A DNA stretch of 64,000 bases from Rodentibacter ratti (GTDB lineage Bacteria; Pseudomonadota; Gammaproteobacteria; Enterobacterales; Pasteurellaceae): NCBI RefSeq assembly GCF_002000485.1, contig NZ_MLAJ01000006.1:49087-113086 (forward strand), given 5' to 3'. Each line of letters starts with the position of its first letter. Position 1 is the first letter of the stretch. Below are positions 50,063 through 60,690 of this stretch, in pieces. The notes under the pieces are model-generated. The model did no database searches. It was not told where the DNA came from and saw only the letters and a list, made by a program, of their open reading frames with translations. The translations under genes and the position numbers were made by a program.

Positions 50063-51291
50063 TAAATTTCCAGTAATAATCTTGTTGGATCTTCCAATAA
50101 TTCTTTAATAGAAACAAGGAAACCGACAGATTCTCTACCGTCAATTAAACGGTGATCATAAGACAATGCTAAATACATCATTGGTCGAATGACAACTTCT
50201 CTATTCAATGCGATTGGACGCTCTTTAATAGCGTGCATACCAAGAATCGCACTTTGCGGAGGATTAATGATCGGGGTGGACATTAATGAGCCGAATACAC
50301 CACCGTTGGTAATAGTGAAATTACCGCCGGTTAAATCTTCCACTGTTAATTTACCATCACGTCCTTTTTCCGCTAACGCTTTAATTTGTTTTTCAATTTC
50401 CGCCATACTCAATTTATCGCAATTGCGTAACACCGGTGTAACCAAACCACGAGGGGTTGAAACGGCAATACTGACATCAAAGTAATTATGGTAAACAATA
50501 TCATCGCCATCAATGGAAGCATTCACTTCAGGATAACGTTTCAACGCTTCTACAACGGCTTTAATGTAGAACGACATGAAACCTAAACGCACACCGTGTT
50601 GTTTTTCAAATTTTTCACCGTAAGTTTTACGCAAATTCATTATCGGTTGCATATCCACCTCATTAAAGGTAGTGAGCATTGCGGTGCTGTTTTTCGCTTC
50701 AAGTAAACGTTCTGCAATGCGTTTACGTAAGCGTGTCATAGGCACACGTTTTTCCGAACGGGACTGATATGCCACAGTGCTAATCGTATTTTGCTCTGTT
50801 GCGACTTGCTGTTTTGCTTTTTGTGCATCTCTTTTTGAGATTTCACGTTCAATATCTTCTCGGGTTAATCGACCACCCACACCGGAGCCCTGAATTTGAC
50901 TAGCATCAAGATCGTGTTCCGCTAACAGCCGTCTGATTGCAGGTCCATGATCATCAGCGTTATGTTGACTATTTTCAATAGCTGAATTATGTCGAGCTGC
51001 CGGTGTCGGCTCATTTGATTCATTTATCGTTGCCGTACTAATATCGCCTGCTTGAGCCTTGGAAAGTTTACCGAGCAACTGTTTGCTGACTACTGTCGCC
51101 CCTTCGGTTTCTAAAATTTCTGTTATCACCCCATCGGACTGAGCCGGGACTTCTAACACGACTTTATCCGTTTCAATTTCAACTAATACTTCGTCACGTT
51201 TTACGGAGTCCCCTACTTTTTTATGCCATGTTGCCACTGTGGCATCTGCAACGGATTCGGGTAAATCGGGAACAAGAATTTCGATTGTCAT
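50062..51291 (-). CDS. sucB: Dihydrolipoyllysine succinyltransferase (2-oxoglutarate dehydrogenase E2)
   Basis: 409 aa from the ATG at 51291 ([19 protein letters not shown]). The ATG two codons earlier (51297) is an alternative and sits nearer the AAGGA. The lipoyl domain has the lipoylated lysine in [10 protein letters not shown] near residue 43. A peripheral subunit-binding domain ([20 protein letters not shown]) and the catalytic domain with [15 protein letters not shown] follow. It acts with SucA and the shared E3. It is 110 bases downstream of sucA. Confidence 0.97.
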   Translation of the reverse strand: MTIEILVPDLPESVADATVATWHKKVGDSVKRDEVLVEIETDKVVLEVPAQSDGVITEILETEGATVVSKQLLGKLSKAQAGDISTATINESNEPTPAARHNSAIENSQHNADDHGPAIRRLLAEHDLDASQIQGSGVGGRLTREDIEREISKRDAQKAKQQVATEQNTISTVAYQSRSEKRVPMTRLRKRIAERLLEAKNSTAMLTTFNEVDMQPIMNLRKTYGEKFEKQHGVRLGFMSFYIKAVVEALKRYPEVNASIDGDDIVYHNYFDVSIAVSTPRGLVTPVLRNCDKLSMAEIEKQIKALAEKGRDGKLTVEDLTGGNFTITNGGVFGSLMSTPIINPPQSAILGMHAIKERPIALNREVVIRPMMYLALSYDHRLIDGRESVGFLVSIKELLEDPTRLLLEI

Positions 51292-51400
51292 GGTCATTTT
51301 TCCTTACTATTCTTTAACATGCGAGCTTTAGCCCGACGTTTTGGGTACTTTTGTCAGTGGACAGTTCTGCCGTAAAAACACTCAAATTTTTTACCGCACT

Positions 51401-54214
51401 TTAGAGCATTAATGCATCTTCCACCAATTGTTTTTGCTGTTTAACATGTAATGACATATATCCAACAGCTGGTGAAGCCGAAGCCGGACGCCCTGCATAT
51501 TTAAGTTTGACATCCTCTGGAATGGAACTTTCAAAATTATGTTTGCAGCTATACCACGCTCCCTGATTAAGCGGTTCTTCTTGACACCATACATAATCTT
51601 TTACATGGGCATAAGGCTCAAGCACTTTTTTCATATCTTCATGCGGATAAGGATAAAGTTGTTCGATTCGGATAATTGCCACATCAGTTTGATTATTAGC
51701 CCGGCGTTGTTCCAATAAATCGTAATAGACTTTTCCTGAGCACATCACAATGCGTTTAATTCCTTTCGGATCCAGCTCATCCATTTCACCAATTACCGTT
51801 TGGAATGAACCATTAACCAGTTCATCTAAACTGGATACGGCTAACGGGTGGCGCAATAAGGATTTTGGTGAAATCCCAATCAATGGACGACGCATTTTAC
51901 GTAAAGCTTGACGGCGTAACATATGATAAACCTGTGCCGGTGTAGAAGGGATACAAACCTGCATATTTTGCTCTGCACAGAGTTGCAGATAACGTTCTAA
52001 ACGAGCGGATGAATGTTCCGGCCCTTGTCCCTCATATCCATGCGGTAACAACATCACCAAACCGCACATTCTGTTCCATTTTTGTTCTCCTGAACTGATA
52101 AATTGGTCGATCACAATTTGTGCACCGTTAGCAAAATCACCAAATTGCGCTTCCCAAATCGTTAAGGTTTTTGGATCAGTGGTGGCATAACCATATTCAA
52201 AGGCAAGTACTGATTCTTCAGATAGTACCGAATCCCATACTTCAAAACGCCCTTGGTTGGCATGCAAATGAGTGAGCGGTACATAGCCTGTTCCATCGTT
52301 TTGGTTATGTACGACAGCATGACGATGGAAGAACGTCCCCCTTCCCGCATCTTCCCCTGATAAACGAACGTTTACACCTTCATCAAGCAAGGTTGCGTAT
52401 GCCATAGTTTCAGCCATTCCCCAATCAAACAATTTCTCACCTTGATACATGGCTTTACGATCGTGATAAATTTTTTCAACACGTGGGTGTGCACGTAAAC
52501 TTGTTGGATATTCACATACACGTTTTGCCAGCGTGATAAAACGATCTTGTGGGAATTTATTTTCATAAGGCGATGTCCAGTCATAATTGAGATATTGCAG
52601 CCAATCCATTTTTGCCGTATCCATTTCACGCCATTCTGCTACCACACGTTCGCCATTATCTAAACTATCACGATATAAATTCATCATTTCAATAGCTTGT
52701 TCTTCGGTAATCACGCCTTCTCTCACCAAACGATCGGCATAGACTTCACGAGGTGTCGGGTGTTTTTTAATGATGCCATACATCATTGGTTGTGTGGCTA
52801 AAGGTTCATCGGCTTCATTATGTCCATGACGACGATAAGAAATCAAATCAATGAAAATATCCCGTTTGAATAAACTACGATATTCCACCGCCATGCGAGC
52901 AGCAAACGCAACCGCTTCCGGATCATCACCATTGACATGAATAATCGGTGCCTGAATCATTTTCGCAATATCGGTGCAATATTCTGTGGAACGAGTGTCG
53001 TTCGGGTTAGATGTCGTAAAACCGATCTGATTGTTGATTACAATGCGAATAGTACCGCCTACCGTATAACCACGGGCATTTGACATATTTAAGGTTTCTT
53101 GTACAACACCTTGTCCTGCTACCGCTGAATCACCATGTACAGTTACCGCCAAGACTTTTGAACGTTCCACATCATTTTTCTTGGTTTGACGTGAACGTAC
53201 GGCACCAATGACCACTGGGCTCACAATTTCTAAATGAGACGGGTTGAAAGCGAGAGTTAAATGAACATGGTTCTCACCAACAGCAAAATCGGACGAAAAT
53301 CCCTGATGATATTTAACATCACCGGTACGGTCGCCTGAGTGTTTACCGGCAAATTCATCAAAGAGATCCTTCGGTTTTTTACCCAATACATTCACTAGCA
53401 TATTCAAACGACCACGGTGTGCCATCCCCATCATTATATCCTTCACACCTTGTTTGCTAGCATGGCGAATGATTTCTTTCATTAATGGAATAAAGGCATC
53501 ACTTCCCTCTAAAGAGAAACGTTTTGCCCCAGGGAATTTCGCACCGAGATAACGTTCCAACCCATCAGCTGCGGTTAATTCATTAAGAAAATTCTTTTTT
53601 TCTTCATGGCTAAAGAGCGGTTGGTTTAAGCGGCTTTCCAATTTATTTTGAAGCCACATTTTCTGTTCCATATCCTGCACATGCATAAATTCCAAACCGA
53701 TAGGACCACAGTAGGTCTCTTTCAGCATTGCATTTAAATCAGCCAACTTGATGTTGTCACGTTGATAAACGTAGTGGTTAATATTGAAGGTTTCGTTGAG
53801 ATCTTGCTCTGTAAATCCATGATAACGATAATCTAATTCCGGTACACTTGATACTTTCCAGCGATAGTAATTAAGAGGATCAAGATTTGCTTCCAAATGA
53901 CCACGGAAACGGTAAGCATTTATAAATTGCAATACTTTTACCAACTTTGCACTTGCTTCCGGATCAATCACTGTGACTGCGTCAATGCTATTTTCCCGAG
54001 CTAAGCGGCGAAAATAATCACGCACCGGCGAATGCGGTTGTTCAACAGCAGTTGATTTCGGCAAAGAATCAAAGGTGGTTTTCCAGCTCTTATCAATAGA
54101 ATTCGGATCGTCTAAATAACGTTCATATAATTCTTCGATATAGGCTTGGTTTGCGCCACCGAATGCGGTTGTTGCCAACCATTCTTCAAAAGCCTTGTTT
54201 GGTTGCATATTCAC
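51401..54214 (-). CDS. sucA: 2-oxoglutarate dehydrogenase E1
   Basis: A 937-aa thiamine-diphosphate dehydrogenase component. Conserved segments: GMAHRGRLNMLVNVLGK, HGDSAVAGQGVVQETLNMSN, the TPP/Mg GDDPEAVAFAARMAVEYR, and SGEDAGRGTFFHRHAVVHNQ. It makes succinyl-CoA from 2-oxoglutarate. In this order sucA-sucB-sucC-sucD all lie on the minus strand; the sdh and gltA genes usually upstream in E. coli are absent, consistent with the incomplete citric acid cycle of this family. An FNR-like site lies 90 bases upstream. Confidence 0.97.
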   Translation of the reverse strand: MNMQPNKAFEEWLATTAFGGANQAYIEELYERYLDDPNSIDKSWKTTFDSLPKSTAVEQPHSPVRDYFRRLARENSIDAVTVIDPEASAKLVKVLQFINAYRFRGHLEANLDPLNYYRWKVSSVPELDYRYHGFTEQDLNETFNINHYVYQRDNIKLADLNAMLKETYCGPIGLEFMHVQDMEQKMWLQNKLESRLNQPLFSHEEKKNFLNELTAADGLERYLGAKFPGAKRFSLEGSDAFIPLMKEIIRHASKQGVKDIMMGMAHRGRLNMLVNVLGKKPKDLFDEFAGKHSGDRTGDVKYHQGFSSDFAVGENHVHLTLAFNPSHLEIVSPVVIGAVRSRQTKKNDVERSKVLAVTVHGDSAVAGQGVVQETLNMSNARGYTVGGTIRIVINNQIGFTTSNPNDTRSTEYCTDIAKMIQAPIIHVNGDDPEAVAFAARMAVEYRSLFKRDIFIDLISYRRHGHNEADEPLATQPMMYGIIKKHPTPREVYADRLVREGVITEEQAIEMMNLYRDSLDNGERVVAEWREMDTAKMDWLQYLNYDWTSPYENKFPQDRFITLAKRVCEYPTSLRAHPRVEKIYHDRKAMYQGEKLFDWGMAETMAYATLLDEGVNVRLSGEDAGRGTFFHRHAVVHNQNDGTGYVPLTHLHANQGRFEVWDSVLSEESVLAFEYGYATTDPKTLTIWEAQFGDFANGAQIVIDQFISSGEQKWNRMCGLVMLLPHGYEGQGPEHSSARLERYLQLCAEQNMQVCIPSTPAQVYHMLRRQALRKMRRPLIGISPKSLLRHPLAVSSLDELVNGSFQTVIGEMDELDPKGIKRIVMCSGKVYYDLLEQRRANNQTDVAIIRIEQLYPYPHEDMKKVLEPYAHVKDYVWCQEEPLNQGAWYSCKHNFESSIPEDVKLKYAGRPASASPAVGYMSLHVKQQKQLVEDALML

Positions 54215-54303
54215 CTCAAATAATATGATCTATTAAGTTCAATGCCCATTATACATAGGATTGAATTAGAAACATTCCTCATTTACAAGTTTGTTGCAAA
54301 TTT

Positions 54304-54317
54304 GTGATCTAGCTCAA
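54304..54317. promoter_or_regulatory. FNR/CRP-like site upstream of sucA
   Basis: The minus strand reads TTGAGCTAGATCAC, identical to the fnr upstream box at 13 of 14 bases. The same bases on the plus strand resemble a weak CRP half-site (TGTGATCTAG). It is 90 bases before the sucA start. Confidence 0.6.
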
Positions 54318-54334
54318 CAATATTTTTAACTTAA

Positions 54335-54364
54335 AACAAAAAACCCGACAAATTTGTCGGGCTT
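54335..54364 (-). terminator. Terminator of comEA-like gene
   Basis: CCCGACAAA (54344-54352) and TTTGTCGGG (54353-54361) form an 18-base perfect palindrome. On the minus strand GGG is followed by TTTTTTGTTTT. Confidence 0.88.
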
Positions 54365-54394
54365 TAGAAAGTGCGGTCGATATCGACCATGTTT

Positions 54395-54964
54395 TTAGAA
54401 AGTTAGATAAGGTGCAATTTTTTCAATGGTTGTTTCTCCTAAACCATCAATTTTTGACAAATCTGCCACATTCTTGATTTTGCCTACTTTATTACGATAA
54501 TCAATGATCGCTTGAGCTTTTTTCTCCCCAATGCCAGAAAGTTTTTGTAAGGTTTCCGCATCTGCTTTATTAATATTGACTTTGGCTTTTGAGGAAATTT
54601 TTTCTTTTTCTGTTTTAACCTGTTCTTTTGTTGAATTAAATTTTTCAGAGGCTTTATCTTTCATTGATGAAGTTTCTGATGATTTCATTGATTTAGCTTT
54701 TTCTTTCGCTACATCCATTTTTTCTTTTGTCACATCTTTTGTGGACTTCATTGCCTCTTTGGCTTTTTCTTTTGTAGTGACCGCTTTTTCTTTCAGACTA
54801 TTTTGATCTGCAATAACACTTTCTTTTTGGTTTTGAATCATTGAATTAACATTGGTTACAGCTTCTTTTTTAAAAGTGGTAACCGTACTTTCATTTGCAA
54901 ATGCAGCCCCGGAAACAGCCATAGTAAGTGCGGTCAAAGTTAATAAAGATTTTAAAGATTTCAT
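54395..54964 (-). CDS. comEA: ComEA-family DNA-uptake protein with long Lys/Glu-rich linker
   Basis: A 189-aa secreted protein. The signal peptide ends near GAAFA. The C-terminal helix-hairpin-helix pair KVNINKADAETLQKLSGIGEKKAQAIIDYR and KNVADLSKIDGLGETTIEKI is the DNA-binding ComEA domain, which pulls transforming DNA into the periplasm. Residues of about 45-120 form a lysine, glutamate and serine-rich linker with repeated T-KEK-A units. Haemophilus ComE1 is about 112 aa, so this linker is an insertion of some 75 residues. No CRP-S competence site was seen upstream. Function from the domain is strong; the linker's role is unknown. Confidence 0.85.
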   Translation of the reverse strand: MKSLKSLLTLTALTMAVSGAAFANESTVTTFKKEAVTNVNSMIQNQKESVIADQNSLKEKAVTTKEKAKEAMKSTKDVTKEKMDVAKEKAKSMKSSETSSMKDKASEKFNSTKEQVKTEKEKISSKAKVNINKADAETLQKLSGIGEKKAQAIIDYRNKVGKIKNVADLSKIDGLGETTIEKIAPYLTF

Positions 54965-55054
54965 AAAAAACTCCTATAAATAATGATTGTGTCAAAAGAC
55001 GACTCTTAAGATTCTAATTTAGACAATTAGTTCAATTCTATTGCATTTTATAAT

Positions 55055-55084
55055 AAAAAAAGTGCCTCAAAAGAGGCACTACTC
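55055..55084 (-). terminator. Terminator of the candidate small RNA
   Basis: AGTGCCTC (55061-55068) and GAGGCACT (55073-55080) with an AAAA loop. On the minus strand it is followed by seven T's. It terminates nothing coding: mdh has its own terminator upstream. Confidence 0.88.
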
Positions 55085-55146
55085 GGAAAGCAAAATAGAT
55101 GTCGGCTATTTAGGATAGCACTTGTTTTTAGTGAGGCTAGGTTACT
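55055..55146 (-). ncRNA. Candidate CRP-regulated small RNA (about 90 nt)
   Basis: Between the mdh terminator and the comEA promoter there is a free-standing transcription unit on the minus strand. It has a near-perfect CRP site (55185-55200), TTGAAA (55176-55181) and TATCTT (55153-55158) 17 bases apart, a start near 55146, and a strong terminator at 55061-55080. The transcript lacks an ATG. By eye it folds into a CACT/AGTG hairpin, an AAATAG/CTATTT hairpin and the terminator stem. Not matched to a known RNA family. Confidence 0.6.
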
Positions 55147-55152
55147 CTTATC

Positions 55153-55181
55153 AAGATAGTTATGCAAATATCTATTTTCAA
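55153..55181 (-). promoter_or_regulatory. Promoter of the candidate small RNA
   Basis: Minus strand TTGAAA (55181-55176), 17-base spacer, TATCTT (55158-55153). The -35 lies next to the CRP site. Confidence 0.65.
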
Positions 55182-55184
55182 ATT

Positions 55185-55200
55185 TGTGAAGTAAGTCACG
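55185..55200. promoter_or_regulatory. CRP site of the candidate small RNA
   Basis: TGTGAAGTAAGTCACG matches TGTGA-N6-TCACA at 9 of 10 positions. Its centre is about 46 bases upstream of the predicted start, near class II geometry. Confidence 0.7.
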
Positions 55201-55224
55201 GTTTTTCTTAATTTTTTCTTTTTT

Positions 55225-55258
55225 TATAAAAAAAGCGCCTATTATTTAGACGCTTTTC
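55225..55258 (-). terminator. Terminator of mdh
   Basis: AAAAGCGCCTA (55231-55241) and TAGACGCTTTT (55247-55257) with one mismatch; on the minus strand seven T's follow. Confidence 0.85.
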
Positions 55259-55273
55259 TCTAAAGATTTAGAA

Positions 55274-56209
55274 TTAACCGGTAATAAATTTTTCACCTAA
55301 TTCAATATCTGCACGCAATGTCGGCAACATAGCGTCCAATGCCTTTTGTTCAAACTCACTTAATAAACCGATTGGCAGAATTTCTTCCACCCCTTCTTTG
55401 CCTAAACGAACCGGTTGAGCAAAGAAACGGGCATATTTTCCGTCACCTTCCACGTAAGTGCATTCAACAACCGTTTCACCTTTTAGACCTTTTATTAAAG
55501 AACGGGCAAAACGAGCAGCAGCTTGTGCCATAGAAAGCGTTGCCGATCCACCACCGGCTTTAGCTTCTACAACTTCAGTTCCTGCATTTTGGATACGTTT
55601 TGTTAATGGTTCAATTTCTTCAGCCGTAAAGTCAGCATAAGGAACTTGAGAAAGTAATGGAAGAATCGTAACGCCTGAATGTCCACCGATAACCGGTACG
55701 GTTGTGCGGGAAACATTGAGATTTTTCAATTCGGCAACAAAGGTTTCCGAGCGAAGTACATCTAACGTTGTCACACCAAATAATTTACGTTTGTCATAAA
55801 CACCGGCCTTTTTCAATACTTCAGCAGCAATGGCAACCGTTGTATTAACCGGGTTAGTAATAATACCTATACAGGCTTTCGGACAAACTACCGCTATTTT
55901 TTCAATAAGATTACGAACAATCCCTGCATTAATATTGAATAAATCGGAACGATCCATACCCGGTTTGCGTGCTACACCCGCAGAAATCAATACCACATCG
56001 GCACCTTCAAGTGCCGGAGTTGGATCCTCACCTGAAAAACCTTTCACCTTCACTGCAGTGGGAATATGGCTTACGTCAGCCGCCACACCGGGGGTGATCG
56101 GGGCAATATCGTAAAGCGATAATTCGGTTTCTGCCGGTAATTGTAGTTTTAGCAATAATGCTAATGCTTGGCCGATACCTCCGGCTGCACCCAATACTGC
56201 AACTTTCAT
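55274..56209 (-). CDS. mdh: Malate dehydrogenase (NAD)
   Basis: A 311-aa enzyme of the bacterial/mitochondrial type. It has the NAD-binding [17 protein letters not shown], the substrate arginines in [35 protein letters not shown], and the catalytic histidine in [13 protein letters not shown]. In Pasteurellaceae it serves the reductive branch to malate and fumarate during anaerobic growth. It is divergent from argR. An FNR-like site lies 85 bases upstream. Confidence 0.97.
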   Translation of the reverse strand: MKVAVLGAAGGIGQALALLLKLQLPAETELSLYDIAPITPGVAADVSHIPTAVKVKGFSGEDPTPALEGADVVLISAGVARKPGMDRSDLFNINAGIVRNLIEKIAVVCPKACIGIITNPVNTTVAIAAEVLKKAGVYDKRKLFGVTTLDVLRSETFVAELKNLNVSRTTVPVIGGHSGVTILPLLSQVPYADFTAEEIEPLTKRIQNAGTEVVEAKAGGGSATLSMAQAAARFARSLIKGLKGETVVECTYVEGDGKYARFFAQPVRLGKEGVEEILPIGLLSEFEQKALDAMLPTLRADIELGEKFITG

Positions 56210-56293
56210 GTGTACTCCTTATTAAGTAGATTAACTAGCGCTATAAATTTTAAAAGGTCAATCAATAAATTACAAACACTGAAATTCAATAAT

Positions 56294-56307
56294 GAGATCT
56301 AGTTCAA
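56294..56307. promoter_or_regulatory. FNR-like site upstream of mdh
   Basis: The minus strand reads TTGAACTAGATCTC, 7 of 10 to the FNR consensus and sharing the CTAGATC centre with the fnr and sucA sites. It may instead act on argR. Confidence 0.4.
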
Positions 56308-56416
56308 ATTTCTAGATAAAACTTCTTTCTTTTGGCGCTCAATTTTGTATTTCTGTTGCATATTTTGAATTTTTATGCAAGGCTTATGCAAATTAATTTT
56401 TGTATAAAATAAACAA

Positions 56417-56869
56417 ATGGATAATTTAACAAAAGCATTTAAAGAGTTGCTGAACCAGGAAAGTTTTTCCTCTCAAGGAGAAATTGTTGAAGCTCTAAAA
56501 AATCAAGGTTTTCCAAGTATAAATCAATCAAAAGTTTCACGGATGTTGAGCAAATTCGGTGCAGTGCGTGCGCGTAACACCAAAATGGAAATGGTCTATT
56601 GCTTACCAAATGAATTAAGTGTACCAGCAACCAGTAGCCCATTACGAAACCTCGTATTAGATATTGATCATAATGAATTTTTAATCGTGATTAAAACGAC
56701 ACCGGGCGCTGCGCAATTAATCGCACGTCTGTTGGATTCCGTTGGTAAATCAGAAGGTATTCTTGGTACGATTGCAGGTGATGATACAATTTTCGTATCG
56801 CCAACACGTACAACCTCTATTTCAACGCTTATTGAACACATTAAAAATTTATTTGAAAACTCACTTTAA
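56417..56869 (+). CDS. argR: Arginine repressor ArgR
   Basis: A 150-aa hexameric regulator near the 156 aa of E. coli. The N-terminal winged helix ([36 protein letters not shown]) binds ARG boxes. The C-terminal arginine-binding domain has [17 protein letters not shown] and [14 protein letters not shown]. The leader has TATGCAA repeats near 56375-56388 that could be part of an autoregulatory ARG box, but the match is loose. The YfcH-like gene overlaps its stop (TAATG). Confidence 0.95.
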   Translation: MDNLTKAFKELLNQESFSSQGEIVEALKNQGFPSINQSKVSRMLSKFGAVRARNTKMEMVYCLPNELSVPATSSPLRNLVLDIDHNEFLIVIKTTPGAAQLIARLLDSVGKSEGILGTIAGDDTIFVSPTRTTSISTLIEHIKNLFENSL

Positions 56870-57765
56870 TGAATATTTTCATCACCGGCGGTACCGGATT
56901 AATTGGGAAAAAATTAGTCTCGGCCCTTTTACAAGATCAGCATCAAATTACGCTTTTCACTCGCAGTGAAGAAAAGGCTCGAGCTATCTTCCCTCAGAAA
57001 ACATTGAGATTTTTGACCGCACTTTCTCCCCTTAAAAATTTAGATGAATTTGATATGGTGATAAATCTTGCCGGTGAACCGATTTTTGCTAAACGATGGA
57101 CCACTTCACAAAAAGCGAAACTATTTGATAGTAGGATCAACCTGACCCAGCAATTAGTTACATTGATTAACGCCGGTGTAAATCCACCACGGCTAATTTC
57201 CGCTTCTGCAACCGGGATTTATGGCGATCAACCCGATCAAGTTCTCACGGAAACAAGCCCTAGCACTCCTCATACTTTCACGGCAAAACTTTGCCACGCT
57301 TGGGAAACCACGGCATTACAAGCCAACACAACGGTTTGTATTCTTCGCACCGGTATGGTGCTTTCACCGAATGGCGGGGCATTAGAAAAAATGCTTCCGC
57401 TATATTATTGGAATTTAGCCGGGCCATTAGGCTCGGGAAAGCAATATTGGTCGTGGATCGCATTGGAAGATATGGTCAGCGGAATTTTATTTTTACTTTC
57501 TCATACTGAATGTCAGGGGATTTATAATTTCGTTTCACCTCAGCCGATTACCAATCAGGCGTTTAATCAACAACTAGCCCAATCATTAAAACGTTGTGCC
57601 CCTTTCCCGGCACCCAAATTTGCTTTAAAACTCGCCTTAGGTGAACGTGCCAATATGCTATTAGAAAGCCAATATGTTTTGCCCAAAAGACTTATTGAAG
57701 CGGGGTTTACTTTTCAATATGAAAATTTAGCCCAATATTTCACCGCACTTTTCCTAAAAAAATAA
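56869..57765 (+). CDS. TIGR01777/YfcH-family NAD(P)-dependent epimerase-like protein
   Basis: A 298-aa short-chain dehydrogenase-like protein. The nucleotide-binding GGTGLIGKKLVSALL is at residue 7. NLAGEPIFAKRWTTSQK and SATGIYGDQPDQV are family hallmarks, as is the C-terminal DUF1731-type FALKLALGERANMLLESQYVLPKRLIEAGF. Substrate unknown. It overlaps argR by one base, so is co-transcribed. It ends with a strong hairpin terminator. Confidence 0.9.
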   Translation: MNIFITGGTGLIGKKLVSALLQDQHQITLFTRSEEKARAIFPQKTLRFLTALSPLKNLDEFDMVINLAGEPIFAKRWTTSQKAKLFDSRINLTQQLVTLINAGVNPPRLISASATGIYGDQPDQVLTETSPSTPHTFTAKLCHAWETTALQANTTVCILRTGMVLSPNGGALEKMLPLYYWNLAGPLGSGKQYWSWIALEDMVSGILFLLSHTECQGIYNFVSPQPITNQAFNQQLAQSLKRCAPFPAPKFALKLALGERANMLLESQYVLPKRLIEAGFTFQYENLAQYFTALFLKK

Positions 57766-57771
57766 CATAAA

Positions 57772-57808
57772 AAAACGCACCTTGATGACAACCAAGGTGC
57801 GTTTTATT
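57772..57808. terminator. Bidirectional terminator between the YfcH-like gene and the BI-1 gene
   Basis: AACGCACCTTG (57774-57784) and CAAGGTGCGTT (57793-57803) with an 8-base loop; A-run left and T-run right. Confidence 0.9.
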
Positions 57809-57819
57809 CTTCATCAAAT

Positions 57820-58485
57820 TTAGTCGTTATTACTTGAGAAGATTGAAAGCAATCTTAATAAACTTAAGAATAAGTTATAAATTGCTACATAAATACTCAC
57901 TGTGGCACGAATGTAATTTGTCTCACCACCGTGAATGATATTGCTGGTTTCATATAAAATTGTCATCGTTGAGAAAACAACAAATAATGCACTAATTGCA
58001 ATGGCTAATGCCGGCATTTGGAAGAAGAAACTTGCTACCATACCAAGTAAAAGCACAATGAAAAGGGCAAACATTGCGGTTGCAAGAAATGACATATCTT
58101 TTTTTGTCGTCAACACATAAGCTGAACAGGCAAAGAAAACAATCGCTGTGCCGGCAAACGACAACATGATTAAATCTTCCATACCATTTGCCACATACAT
58201 ATTAAGAATTGGTCCAATGGTGTAGCCCATAAAACCGGTAAAGGCAAATGCCGCTAAAATACCCGCAGGACGATCAGCTAAACGATGTGTAATGAAAAGT
58301 AAGCCGTAAAAGCCTACAAGTAAAACAATAATGTTTGGATAAGGCAAATTCATCGCCATAGAAATATAGGCGACTACTGCCGAAAATGCCATTGTTAGCC
58401 CAAGCAAAAAGTAAGTATTACGAAGCACTTTATGAGTGCTTAATAAGGATTCATTTCTTGAGTCAACAATAATGCGTGATTGCAT
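57820..58485 (-). CDS. Bax inhibitor-1 (YccA/YbhL-type) membrane protein
   Basis: A 221-aa inner-membrane protein with seven hydrophobic helices. The BI-1 features include the [23 protein letters not shown] opening and the C-terminal [23 protein letters not shown]. Homologues include YccA, an inhibitor of FtsH, and YbhL. The start ATG follows AAGGAG. The conserved acidic residues of the BI-1 calcium-leak channel are not clearly assigned here. Confidence 0.92.
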   Translation of the reverse strand: MQSRIIVDSRNESLLSTHKVLRNTYFLLGLTMAFSAVVAYISMAMNLPYPNIIVLLVGFYGLLFITHRLADRPAGILAAFAFTGFMGYTIGPILNMYVANGMEDLIMLSFAGTAIVFFACSAYVLTTKKDMSFLATAMFALFIVLLLGMVASFFFQMPALAIAISALFVVFSTMTILYETSNIIHGGETNYIRATVSIYVAIYNLFLSLLRLLSIFSSNND

Positions 58486-58642
58486 AAAAGCTCCTTAATA
58501 ACGTTAGTTAGCATCAAACCGTAAAGTAAGGGCGGGCGTATAAAAAGTCAATGGTTGAGCCAAAATTATTTTCTTATTTTGAGCAAAAAACATTCAAAAT
58601 GAATAAATAAACATCGACTAAATGGATTTCACTCGTTTTTTA

Positions 58643-58670
58643 TTTACATCAAGAAATTTTGAATTATACT
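58643..58670 (+). promoter_or_regulatory. Promoter of tRNA-Ser
   Basis: TTTACA (58643-58648), 16-base spacer, TATACT (58665-58670), 16 bases before the tRNA 5' end. Confidence 0.75.
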
Positions 58671-58686
58671 ACCCACCGTCAAGTAC

Positions 58687-58776
58687 GGAGGAATGGTCGA
58701 GTGGTTGAAGGCACCGGTCTTGAAAACCGGCGAGGGTTTACGCCCTCCGTGAGTTCGAATCTCACTTCCTCCGCCA
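58687..58776 (+). tRNA. tRNA-Ser (anticodon TGA)
   Basis: A 90-base class II tRNA with encoded CCA. Acceptor arms are GGAGGAA and TTCCTCC. The anticodon stem ACCGG/CCGG encloses CTTGAAA, giving TGA. The long variable arm is CGAGGGTTTACGCCCTC. Confidence 0.97.
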
Positions 58777-58786
58777 TCAAATTAAG

Positions 58787-58820
58787 AAAATCCCTTAGTT
58801 AAAAAACTAAGGGATTTTTG
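58787..58820. terminator. Terminator of tRNA-Ser and the lipoprotein gene
   Basis: AAATCCCTTAGTT and AACTAAGGGATTTTTG form a stem with a short A-rich loop. A-runs and T-runs on both sides allow bidirectional use. Confidence 0.9.
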
Positions 58821-58822
58821 TT

Positions 58823-59512
58823 TTACCAACAAAACCTTTCATTGACGTGATTTTCTAACCGCTCTTTTTGCCATTTCGCTTTCTGCTGTGGATCAGCAAA
58901 AAATTCATCCTGTGTCTTTAAACGAGCCTTTAGTTTTTCTTCCGCTTCTTTTAAAGCAATGTGTCGATCTTGAAATTGAGAGGGTAAGGCTTTGATAAAA
59001 ATAATTTCATAAGGATGAGAGATGACCCAATCTACCGCCTCCTTTGCCAATTGACGCTGTTTGTTTAAATCACAAAACGCATAAGGGTTGACAAATTGCC
59101 CGATGACTTGGCTAAATCCGGTATTTTCCGCCACGCTCGACTTGGGCAAATCTAATACATACAGTACGGTAATTAAACGATTTTGCCCCCGATAAAACCA
59201 TTTCACCGCCTCATCACGCAAGCCAAAATCATAAGCCCGAGCCGACAGGGTAAATAATGTAATAGGGGAAATTCGTGCCGAATTTTCTTCCACAAATTTA
59301 ACCGCACTTTGATAGCCCTTTAAGCTATTTTCCCGCAAAAGCGGATCAAGTTGCTTATGTACGAAAACATTTTGAGCTTTGCCCTTTTCAGAGGAATAAT
59401 AAGGTTTCACATAAATATCAATGGATTTCACGGGTTCCTTGCTGATCGTACTACAAGCAGTTAGACCCAGTGCGGTCAAAATCATCGTTATTTTTCCGGT
59501 TAATCTCATCAT
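58823..59512 (-). CDS. Hypothetical lipoprotein
   Basis: A 229-aa protein with a type II signal peptide and lipobox LTAC (cysteine at residue 20), so it is lipid-anchored. The mature part is alpha-helical and rich in basic and acidic residues. The region LLRENSLKGYQSAVKFVEENSARISPITLFTLSARAYDFG resembles TPR/Sel1-type helical hairpins. There are two later cysteines (YAFCDLNK and ERFCW). I do not recognise a named family. The gene is monocistronic. A USS core is inside the reading frame near 59300. Confidence 0.75.
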   Translation of the reverse strand: MMRLTGKITMILTALGLTACSTISKEPVKSIDIYVKPYYSSEKGKAQNVFVHKQLDPLLRENSLKGYQSAVKFVEENSARISPITLFTLSARAYDFGLRDEAVKWFYRGQNRLITVLYVLDLPKSSVAENTGFSQVIGQFVNPYAFCDLNKQRQLAKEAVDWVISHPYEIIFIKALPSQFQDRHIALKEAEEKLKARLKTQDEFFADPQQKAKWQKERLENHVNERFCW

Positions 59513-59619
59513 ACCTCCATCAGGAAATCATTTTTTATCTCATAAAAGTGCGGTGGATTTTAACAGAGTTTTCTCTTTTTCCTATATAATTACGCTACAC
59601 ATTAACGATTAAACAAAAA

Positions 59620-60690
<1,071 letters not shown>

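Noticed and set aside
54215..54303. CRP-S competence site for comEA
   Set aside because: No TGCGA-N6-TCGCA type element was seen upstream of the comEA start or nearby.
56363..56395. ARG box ahead of argR
   Set aside because: TATGCAA repeats are present but do not form a convincing 18-base ARG palindrome; kept only as a remark.
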